In this document: piece after piece, positions 1 to 5,080 of the stretch | Position numbering within the stretch: position 1 is the stretch's first letter | How the letters are laid out: every line of letters begins with the position of its first letter | Assembly: GCA_022562835.1 (NCBI GenBank) | Contig: JADFOM010000123.1 | Coordinates: 1 to 7,369, forward strand | DNA from: Acidobacteriota bacterium | GTDB taxonomy: Bacteria; Actinomycetota; Acidimicrobiia; Acidimicrobiales; SHLQ01 | Direction: 5' to 3' | Length of the DNA: 7,369 nucleotides | Translations under genes and position numbers: made by a program | Notes under the pieces: model-generated | Told to the model about the DNA's origin: nothing | The model's database searches: none | The model's input: the letters and a program-made list of their open reading frames with translations, nothing else

Positions 1-170
1 CCCAGACCCGTCGGTCCCATGGACGACTGGCCGGGCGAGGACGGCAGCAGCAGGATCTACAACAGGCCGGGCAGGACGAAGCCGATCAGGGCGAATGGAG
101 CCATCATCCCGGCCCTGCCCGCCAGCACCTGTTGCGTGCTGTCCCACACCGTTCCGATCCTGACGGTCAT
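1..170 (-). pseudogene. 5' part of a small membrane-protein gene interrupted by an in-frame TAG
   Basis: Read on the minus strand, an ATG at 170-168 follows a GGGAGG Shine-Dalgarno site (180-175) by four bases. It opens 37 codons: a soluble start (MTVRIGTVWDSTQQVLAGRA), then a hydrophobic stretch (residues about 22-37, ending FVLPGLL) that looks like a first membrane helix. A TAG at 59-57 interrupts it. The same frame stays open to the window edge and continues the hydrophobic run (ILLLP) into a Pro/Ser/Gly-rich loop, so a CAG-to-TAG change or a sequencing error is likely. The style recalls small multi-pass membrane proteins of sphingomonads that begin with a similar 'IGTVWD' motif, but I recognise only the style. 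No function can be given. The strong SD is unlike the first genes of transcription units elsewhere in the window, so this piece may have a different origin. Confidence 0.42.
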
Positions 171-255
171 GCTACCTCCCTTGGCGGCCCACCCCGTCCG
201 CCTGTTCGCGTCTGCCTAGACGATTGCCGGATGCAAAGCCATCATGCCAGGACCG
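171..255. other. Junction between two unrelated sequence blocks
   Basis: Left of here the only credible coding signal is the 5' end of a minus-strand membrane-protein gene with its SD. Right of here a GT4 glycosyltransferase is recognisable on the plus strand only from its C-terminal domain, starting about residue 11 of the open frame (LVAERPDLNIVVFS). A complete GT4 gene would need roughly 550 more upstream bases, and the frame is closed by TGA at 161-163. Two incomplete genes abutting head-to-head with nothing between them mark a breakpoint, either natural (deletion or recombination) or an assembly artefact. I see no insertion sequence, terminal repeat or tRNA at the join. Confidence 0.5.
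175..180 (-). promoter_or_regulatory. Shine-Dalgarno site of the minus-strand membrane-protein fragment
   Basis: GGGAGG on the minus strand lies four bases before the ATG at 170-168. It is a near-perfect anti-16S match and is what fixes that start codon. Confidence 0.45.
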
Positions 256-724
256 GCTGGTTGCGGAGCGACCCGACCTGAACATCGTGGTGTTTAGCCG
301 AGTAGTCCCGCCACGGTTGGCGCCGGGGGTGACCTTTCGGCAGTCGCTCAGTCCGGAGGTGCTCGCGGAGGAGGTCTACAACCGGGCTCGGATCTTCGTG
401 CAGTCGAGTCGGCACGAGGGATTCGGGCTGGCCGCAATCGAGTCGATGGCATGCGGCAGCGCGTTGGTGACTACCGATTGTGGTGGATCACGCGACTACG
501 CGATCGATGGCGACACGGCTCGGGTCGTCCCGCCCGATGATCCTGTCGGTCTCGCGAAAGCGATCGGTGATTTGCTCGATGACGAGCCGAGACGGCGTGC
601 GCTTGCTCGCGGCGCAATAGCGCACGTGGCGAGATACCAATGGGATCCGAGCTCCGCGACGCTCGCATCATCGCTCGAGGCTTACGTCGCTGAGCCTGAG
701 TCGATCGGCGTCACTATCGGTTGA
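224..724 (+). pseudogene. Truncated GT4-family glycosyltransferase (C-terminal nucleotide-sugar-binding domain only)
   Basis: The product would be 166 residues. It matches the C-terminal Rossmann domain of GT-B fold, GT4-type ('group 1') glycosyltransferases, which transfer sugars from nucleotide donors to lipids, proteins or glycans. Visible are the strand VVFS at residues 22-25, the segment FVQSSRHEGFGLAAIESMAC (residues 58-77) with the E-x7-E signature (E65, E73) that contacts the donor, and DCGGSRDYAIDG further on. The family normally has 350-400 residues, so the acceptor-binding N-terminal domain is absent. The frame has only a TTG at 224 as a possible start, no Shine-Dalgarno site, and is closed upstream by TGA at 161-163. 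I read it as a broken remnant or a gene cut by a sequence join, unlikely to be active as it stands. It ends 14 bases before the convergent methyltransferase stop. The family call is firm; the acceptor is unknown. Confidence 0.85.
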
Positions 725-738
725 TAGCTAGATCTCCA

Positions 739-1515
739 TTACCTCGCGTGTCGGTTCTCATCCTGTAACCCGGCGAACTGCGAGCGCAGGTGGTCGGTAG
801 CCGCGGTTTCGTCGGCCAAGGCCTTGGAGATGTAGACACATTCGCCCTGATCGAGAAACATTGAGCCGACATACAGTTCGTGAGTGGGCGCTAGCAGCGC
901 ATCGATCTCGAGTCTGGCCACACGACCGTCGTACTCGACGTAGAGCACCTTCACCGTCTCTAGGAGCTTTGAGAGGCTGTTCAGAACCGCCGTCTCGCAT
1001 CCCTCGACGTCGACCTTGAGGATGTCGATGTGATCGATGGCGTTTTCGTTCGCCCACCTCGATGCACTACGAATCTGAACGATCTCGCTCTCGTTCGAGG
1101 TATGGGCACTCTGCACTATCGATGACGTGCCAGAATTCTCGATACCGCGGTACAACCTCATCTCACGATCAGCGTCGCTCAGGCCGATCGGATGAACGAC
1201 GACCCGTGGGAGCGAGGCGACGTTGCGCTCGATCAGCGACCGCTGCCGACTCCCTGGTTCGACGGCGTGGATGGTCGCTTCGGGGTAGTGATGAGCGAGG
1301 AGCACCGTGGTCGCCCCACAGTTCGCGCCGATGTCGGCGATAACGGAGACGTCTGTTACGAACGGAAGAATCGGATAGGTCCTTCCCATGAGGATGTCCC
1401 GACTCACCCATCGAGAGTTCAGGTTGTTTTCGCAGTGAAACGTGATCGCTTCGCCTTGTACGACGGGGACTTCGATCGTGGTGAACTGGTCGCCCTCAGA
1501 TTCCACTGCGTTCAT
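739..1515 (-). CDS. FkbM-family SAM-dependent methyltransferase
   Basis: From the ATG at 1515 the product has 258 residues. The SAM-binding motif I is VIADIGANCGATTVLL (residues about 58-73), followed by the acidic HAVEPG (about 83-88). The FkbM signature IDILKVDVEGCETAVL (about 163-178) is intact. FkbM-family enzymes O-methylate sugars, polyketides or other small molecules; the substrate cannot be told here. The frame extends upstream to 1695, but that extension overlaps larE. I chose 1515 because third-position GC, high inside the gene, drops sharply upstream of it. An alternative GTG at 1560 would add 15 residues (MSGLRRFRRTCRRRG), an Arg-rich leader sometimes seen in this family. No SD precedes either start. 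It converges on the glycosyltransferase remnant and diverges from larE. A glycan-methylation role is inferred from neighbours only. Confidence 0.87.
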   Translation of the reverse strand: MNAVESEGDQFTTIEVPVVQGEAITFHCENNLNSRWVSRDILMGRTYPILPFVTDVSVIADIGANCGATTVLLAHHYPEATIHAVEPGSRQRSLIERNVASLPRVVVHPIGLSDADREMRLYRGIENSGTSSIVQSAHTSNESEIVQIRSASRWANENAIDHIDILKVDVEGCETAVLNSLSKLLETVKVLYVEYDGRVARLEIDALLAPTHELYVGSMFLDQGECVYISKALADETAATDHLRSQFAGLQDENRHAR

Positions 1516-1647
1516 GCCACGTCGCCGACATGTTCGACGAAACCTACGGAGTCCACTCACGTAGAGAGTAGGTGAAGCGCCCTGCGCGCCCGCATCGGCG
1601 TTGCGGCGTCTTGTCGGTGCGGTCGTGCATTGCCGTAACCTCACTAT
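1516..1647. promoter_or_regulatory. Divergent intergenic promoter region (FkbM methyltransferase / larE)
   Basis: These 132 bases separate two divergent genes and contain no credible ORF. Toward larE there is a TAACCT box (1636-1641) spaced for a leaderless start. Toward the methyltransferase, TACTCT (1570-1565) and TAGGTT (about 1546-1541) are possible -10 boxes on the minus strand; neither is accompanied by a clear -35 or an SD. No convincing operator palindrome is visible. Confidence 0.45.
1636..1641 (+). promoter_or_regulatory. -10 box TAACCT for leaderless larE transcription
   Basis: TAACCT fits the actinobacterial TANNNT -10 consensus and ends six bases before the GTG at 1648, so transcription would start at or next to the first base of the codon. 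There is no Shine-Dalgarno site. A weak -35 candidate, TTGTCG, sits at 1611-1616 with a long 19-base spacer. Transcription of larE-larB-larC would start here. Confidence 0.45.
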
Positions 1648-2478
1648 GTGTCCGATCGATCCGAGGTGGCGGCGTTGGGTGTCGCCGATCAGCAAAGTCT
1701 CGACCGCCTGGCCGGCGAGCTCGTGGCGATCGGACCGGTCGTCGTCGCTCTTTCAGGCGGAGTCGACTCAACTCTGTTGGCGGTTGTCGCTCGCCGAGCC
1801 CTAGGGCCAAGCGCAGTAGCGGCCGTAACGACCAATTCGGCTTCGCTCGCCTCCGGCGAACTGGCTCGCTGCGCGTCGTTGGCCGCTCAGTTCGACTTCG
1901 ACTGGCGTTGCATTCCGACCTCGGAGTTCGACGATGAGCGCTACCGCCGCAACGATGGTGAGCGCTGTTATTGGTGCAAGTCGGCCCTGATGGATGTGTG
2001 CCAACCGATCGCGGAGCTCCTCGGTTCGACGGTCGTGCTCGGCGTGAACATGGACGACCTGGCCGATCATCGTCCGGGTCAGCGCGCGGCGGATCAACGT
2101 GGTGCAAAGTTTCCAATGGTCGACGCCGGGTTGGACAAGACGGCAATTCGTTCGCTTGCCGAGGCTCTCGCGGTGCCGGTTTGGAACCGCCCGGCATCAC
2201 CGTGCCTCAGCTCTCGCGTTCCCTATGGAACCGAAGTCTCGGTCTCACTCATCGCAAAGATCGACCGTGCCGAACAGGCCGTTCGGGCGCTGGGGTTTGA
2301 TGACCTGCGGGTTCGTCACTACGGACGTATGGCTCGAGTCGAGGTATCGGCGGACGCCCTCGCGTTTGCTCTGTCCGAATCCGAACGTATCCATGCTGCC
2401 CTAGAAGCCGTCGGTTACGAGGAGGTTGTCATCGACCCGGCAGGTTTGAGGTCGGGCAATCTCAATGAGGCGTTGTGA
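1648..2478 (+). CDS. larE: LarE, pyridinium-3,5-biscarboxylate mononucleotide sulfurtransferase (probable [4Fe-4S] type)
   Basis: 276 residues, about the usual LarE length. LarE adenylates the two carboxylates of the LarB product with ATP and replaces them with thiocarboxylates, the second stage of nickel-pincer nucleotide synthesis in the cytoplasm. The PP-loop SGGVDSTLL is at residues 36-44, the conserved GVNMDDLADHRPG at 132-144, and the signature RPASPCLSSRVPYG at 181-194. The cysteine in that signature (C186) corresponds to the single sulfur-donating cysteine (Cys176) of Lactobacillus plantarum LarE. Here a CYWC pair (C107, C110) is also present, giving the three-cysteine pattern associated with [4Fe-4S]-dependent LarE proteins such as that of Thermotoga maritima; cluster binding is inferred. 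The GTG at 1648 is chosen because it falls where leaderless transcription should begin. The stop overlaps the larB start (GTGA). The family call is strong. Confidence 0.93.
   Translation: MSDRSEVAALGVADQQSLDRLAGELVAIGPVVVALSGGVDSTLLAVVARRALGPSAVAAVTTNSASLASGELARCASLAAQFDFDWRCIPTSEFDDERYRRNDGERCYWCKSALMDVCQPIAELLGSTVVLGVNMDDLADHRPGQRAADQRGAKFPMVDAGLDKTAIRSLAEALAVPVWNRPASPCLSSRVPYGTEVSVSLIAKIDRAEQAVRALGFDDLRVRHYGRMARVEVSADALAFALSESERIHAALEAVGYEEVVIDPAGLRSGNLNEAL
2467..2470 (+). promoter_or_regulatory. Weak ribosome binding site of larB
   Basis: GAGG lies four bases before the larB GTG at 2475, inside the end of larE. With the GTGA overlap it points to translational coupling. Confidence 0.3.
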
Positions 2479-3128
2479 CGAGCGACCCCGACGACCTGCG
2501 TCTCGATCTTGATCGTGCTCGCCGCCTCGGTCTGCCCGAGGTGATCTATGGAGCTGGGAAAACGGTCGATCAGTGTGTTCGGGCGGTCGACGCGATGCTG
2601 GAAGCGGAGGTCTCACCCGTGATTGTGACCCGGCTGAGTGGCGATCAGAGTGGTCCGTTATCGGCTCGTAATCCGACCTCGAGCGCCGGATCCACCATGA
2701 CGTGGCGCCACCGGGCCCTAGAGCGGCCAGGCCGCGTCGCGATCGTTGCCGGCGGGACATCGGACACCCCTGTGGTCTCAGAGGCTCAAGGTGTCTTGGT
2801 AGCGCTCGGGCACTCGGTTTCGCCCTATATCGACGTTGGGGTCTCGGGACTCGGTCGGTTGCTCGGGGTGATCGACGAGATCGCCAAACACGACGTCGTC
2901 ATCGCCGTGGCCGGAATGGAAGCTGCGTTGCCCACCGTGCTTGGTGGCCTCGTCGCCGCGCCGATAATCGCGGTGCCGACCTCGGTCGGATACGGGTCGT
3001 CGCTGAGTGGACATACGGCGCTGTTGTCGATGTTGGCATCGTGCGCTCCGGGGGTGACCGTCGTCGGTATCGACAACGGCTTTGGCGCGGCCGCGGCGGC
3101 GGCACGGATACTCGGGGATGACCGATGA
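2475..3128 (+). CDS. larB: LarB, nicotinic acid adenine dinucleotide carboxylase/hydrolase
   Basis: 217 residues. LarB carboxylates C5 of the pyridinium ring of nicotinic acid adenine dinucleotide and hydrolyses the phosphoanhydride to release AMP, giving pyridinium-3,5-biscarboxylic acid mononucleotide, the first step of nickel-pincer nucleotide synthesis. An N-terminal LarB-specific part (PEVIYGAGKT, residues 21-30) is followed by the PurE-like (AIR carboxylase) domain: VAIVAGGTSDTPV (88-100), VVIAVAGMEAALPTVLGGLV (141-160), AVPTSVGYG (166-174) and VVGIDNGFGAA (196-206). C190 in LASCAPG and E149 in GMEA lie 41 residues apart, as Cys221 and Glu180 do in the L. plantarum enzyme as I recall it; the catalytic machinery looks intact. 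It is about 30 residues shorter than that enzyme. It begins with GTG overlapping the larE stop and ends with ATGA overlapping larC, so the three are surely cotranscribed. Confidence 0.94.
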   Translation: MTSDPDDLRLDLDRARRLGLPEVIYGAGKTVDQCVRAVDAMLEAEVSPVIVTRLSGDQSGPLSARNPTSSAGSTMTWRHRALERPGRVAIVAGGTSDTPVVSEAQGVLVALGHSVSPYIDVGVSGLGRLLGVIDEIAKHDVVIAVAGMEAALPTVLGGLVAAPIIAVPTSVGYGSSLSGHTALLSMLASCAPGVTVVGIDNGFGAAAAAARILGDDR

Positions 3129-3129
3129 C
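3114..3129 (+). promoter_or_regulatory. larB/larC coupling junction with weak SD
   Basis: GGGG (3114-3117) lies seven bases before the larC ATG, whose ATGA overlaps the larB stop. Bases 3115-3129 are identical to the later junction at 6852-6866. Confidence 0.35.
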
Positions 3130-4279
3130 CCAGCTTCACATCAACCCCGTTCACGGTGTCGCAGGCGACATGTTGCTGGGAGCCTTGCTCGGTGCCGGTG
3201 CCGAGGAGGAGAGGGTTCGTAGTGATCTTGTGTCGCTGGGTCTTGATGGGTGGTCGCTCGAGGTCGAAACCACCCGGCGGGCGGGTCTAGCGGCCACTAG
3301 CGCTGTGATCGACGTGGATGCAGCGTCACAGCCACCGCGATCGTGGCGCACCATCGACGATCTATTGGCCGCGTCTTCGCTTGAGGAGGGGGTGTGTTCC
3401 GGTGCGCGTTCGACGTTCGAGCGCCTTGCCAAGGCCGAGGCGCAGTGCCATGGGGTTGCACCGTCAGAGGTCCACTTCCACGAGGTTGGGGCGCTCGATG
3501 CGATCGTCGACATAGTCGGCGTGCACAGCGCAGTTCGCTCATTGGGTCCCTCTGTGATCAGTTCGGGCCCGGTCGGACTCGGCCATGGCACGGTCGACAC
3601 CGCACACGGCGAGTTGGCTCTGCCGGCACCCGCTACCGCAAACCTGCTCGTCGGTGCACCAATCAGGGGACTCGACGTTGGACACGAGACGGCAACACCG
3701 ACCGGAGCCGCTCTGTTGGCGACGCTGGTGAAACGTTGGGGATCGTTGCCCAATGGCCGACTTCGTGTGGTGGGTTATGGCGCCGGTACGTGGGATCCCG
3801 AAAGTCACGCCAACGTCGTGTCTGTGAGTCTCATCGACGGCGACGAAGCAATCGGTCACGACACCATCGTGGAACTCGAGTCCAATCTCGACGACGTCAC
3901 TCCCGAACAGCTCGGGCAGCTCATCGAGCAGCTGATGGTCGCCGGTGCGCTCGACGCGTGGGTTGTGCCGATCGTGATGAAGAAGGGCCGTCCCGCTCAC
4001 CTGCTGGGTGTTCTCTCAGACCCGGATGATGTCGCGGAACTTGTCGAGTTGATAGCCGTCGAGACCGGCACGCTTGGAATCCGGCAGGCGACCCGGACTC
4101 GTCATGTGTTGGCGCGCTCGACCGCTGAAGTGCAGGTCGATGGTCATGTAATCGGTGTGAAGGTTGGGCCCTACCGTTCCAAACCTGAACATGATGATGT
4201 GGTAGCGGTCGCAGCCAAGACGGGCCGCAGCGTCAACTCGGTGCGAGCTGAGGCTCTACGTAAGCTCGACAACAACTAA
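3125..4279 (+). CDS. larC: LarC, pyridinium-3,5-bisthiocarboxylic acid mononucleotide nickel insertion protein (unsplit)
   Basis: 384 residues in one uninterrupted frame. LarC is the CTP-dependent cyclometallase that inserts nickel into the bis-thiocarboxylate product of LarE, forming the two Ni-S bonds and the Ni-C bond of the mature cofactor. Family landmarks in order: LHINPVHGVAGDMLLGALL (residues 4-22), EVHFHEVGALDAIVDIVG (115-132), GHGTVDTAHGELALPAPAT (153-171), ETATPTGAALL (188-198), LESNLDDVTPEQLG (251-264), MKKGRPAHLLGVL (285-297) and VGPYRSKPEHDD (347-358). In L. plantarum LarC is made from larC1 and larC2 by programmed frameshifting; here no frameshift is needed. There is no His-rich linker as found in some homologues. 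The ATG overlaps the larB stop. No nickel transporter or LarA is adjacent within the window. Confidence 0.95.
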   Translation: MTQLHINPVHGVAGDMLLGALLGAGAEEERVRSDLVSLGLDGWSLEVETTRRAGLAATSAVIDVDAASQPPRSWRTIDDLLAASSLEEGVCSGARSTFERLAKAEAQCHGVAPSEVHFHEVGALDAIVDIVGVHSAVRSLGPSVISSGPVGLGHGTVDTAHGELALPAPATANLLVGAPIRGLDVGHETATPTGAALLATLVKRWGSLPNGRLRVVGYGAGTWDPESHANVVSVSLIDGDEAIGHDTIVELESNLDDVTPEQLGQLIEQLMVAGALDAWVVPIVMKKGRPAHLLGVLSDPDDVAELVELIAVETGTLGIRQATRTRHVLARSTAEVQVDGHVIGVKVGPYRSKPEHDDVVAVAAKTGRSVNSVRAEALRKLDNN

Positions 4280-4282
4280 CGT
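4277..4282 (+). promoter_or_regulatory. -10 box TAACGT for leaderless hydrolase transcription
   Basis: TAACGT overlaps the larC stop codon (TAA 4277-4279) and ends exactly six bases before the ATG at 4289. It fits TANNNT, and no SD is present in the nine-base gap. The hydrolase could therefore have its own start in addition to read-through from the lar operon. No -35 match is evident. Confidence 0.38.
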
Positions 4283-4288
4283 CGCCGT

Positions 4289-5044
4289 ATGCCCGTTCTC
4301 CTAGTTCATGGAAACCCTGAGACATCAGCCATCTGGGTCGATCTCCTAGCCGCGTTGACGAAACGTGGCGTGCGGGATTGTGAGACCGTTTCACCGCCCG
4401 GGTTCGGCGTCGGGGTACCCGACGGTTGGGATGCGACGCAACTGAGCTATCGGGATTGGCTGATCGAGCGCGTCGAGTCTTATGGCGAGCCTGTCCATCT
4501 GGTAGGACATGACTGGGGTTCGCCCCATGTGATGGGAGCAACAGAAGCACGCAGCGACCTGATCGCGAGTTGGGCGGTCGATTGCGGCGGACTGTTTCAC
4601 CCTGACTATCAATGGCACGACATGGCCCAGGCATGGCAGACGCCCGAGATCGGTGAGGCCGTGGTCGAGGCGATGGTGGAGGGTTCGTTGGTGGATCGCA
4701 TCGCCGGCTACGTCGACCTCGGCATTCCCGAGACGGTCGCGGCCGAACTGGCGGACGCCACCGACGCAACCATGGGGCGTTGCATTCTCGCGTTGTACCG
4801 GTCGGCGGCCCAGCCGGCGATGTCACAACTCGGTCAACGGCTCGCCGAGACCGCGCTGCCCCCTGGTCTGGTGATCGTCGCGACCGAGGATGGCTACGCG
4901 GGCTCGCCAGAACAAGCGGAGGCGACTGCGCAGAGGTTTGGAGCATCGACCGTGACGCTGCAAGGAGCAGGTCACTGGTGGATGTTCGACCACGCCGACA
5001 CCGTCGCCGACCGGCTGGTCGCACTGTGGGATCGGAGCGACTGA
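4289..5044 (+). CDS. Alpha/beta-fold hydrolase with Asp nucleophile (epoxide hydrolase / haloalkane dehalogenase-like)
   Basis: 251 residues. The protein begins directly at the first core strand, with HGNP (7-10), the oxyanion-hole motif of this fold. The nucleophile elbow is VGHDWGSPHVMG (72-83), where D75 replaces the serine of lipases and esterases, as in epoxide hydrolases and haloalkane dehalogenases. D201 (VATEDGYAG) and H229 (GAGHWWMF) complete a plausible Asp-Asp-His triad. Asn9 after HG and Trp76 after the nucleophile are the two halide-holding positions of haloalkane dehalogenases, but HGNP/HDWG also occurs in uncharacterised hydrolases, so the substrate stays open. The short N-terminus is real: the same frame is closed by the larC TAA 12 bases upstream, and actinobacterial relatives also start at the HG motif, as I recall them. 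It follows larC by nine bases but has no known role in nickel-pincer synthesis. Confidence 0.88.
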   Translation: MPVLLVHGNPETSAIWVDLLAALTKRGVRDCETVSPPGFGVGVPDGWDATQLSYRDWLIERVESYGEPVHLVGHDWGSPHVMGATEARSDLIASWAVDCGGLFHPDYQWHDMAQAWQTPEIGEAVVEAMVEGSLVDRIAGYVDLGIPETVAAELADATDATMGRCILALYRSAAQPAMSQLGQRLAETALPPGLVIVATEDGYAGSPEQAEATAQRFGASTVTLQGAGHWWMFDHADTVADRLVALWDRSD

Positions 5045-5067
5045 GCTGCTCGGAAAAGCCCAAGCGC

Positions 5068-5073
5068 TACCGT
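5068..5073 (+). promoter_or_regulatory. -10 box TACCGT for the glycosyltransferase-sulfotransferase gene
   Basis: TACCGT lies seven bases before the ATG at 5081, within a 36-base gap. No SD is near the start: the only purine-rich run, GGAAAAG at about 5052, is too far away. The arrangement matches the boxes before larE and the hydrolase. Confidence 0.4.
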
Positions 5074-5080
5074 TGCCAAG

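Noticed and set aside
19..219. Plus-strand ORF of 66 codons at the left end
   Set aside because: It lies opposite the minus-strand membrane-gene fragment, has no SD, no recognisable motif and an odd composition; the minus-strand reading has a strong SD and a plausible helix.
720..745. Possible bidirectional terminator between the convergent glycosyltransferase remnant and methyltransferase
   Set aside because: Only short palindromes (TAGCTA, AGATCT) fit in the 14-base gap; no stable GC stem followed by a T run.
1646..1648. ATG overlapping the larE GTG as an alternative larE start
   Set aside because: It is in another frame (next residues Cys-Pro-Ile) that does not lead into the PP-loop.
1516..1695. 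N-terminal extension of the FkbM methyltransferase to 1695
   Set aside because: It would overlap the divergent larE gene, has low third-position GC and Arg/Thr-rich low-quality sequence. A start at 1515 (or at most 1560) is more credible.
1544..2200. Minus-strand ORF of 218 codons across larE
   Set aside because: Arg/Pro/Ser-rich shadow of larE; no motif, and larE is certain on the other strand.
3125..4279. Programmed frameshift site in larC
   Set aside because: The frame is continuous through all family motifs, so none is needed.
4233..5063. Minus-strand ORF of 276 codons opposite the hydrolase
   Set aside because: Same length class as a real gene but extremely Arg/Pro/Ser-rich with no domain; the plus strand carries a complete hydrolase with catalytic motifs.
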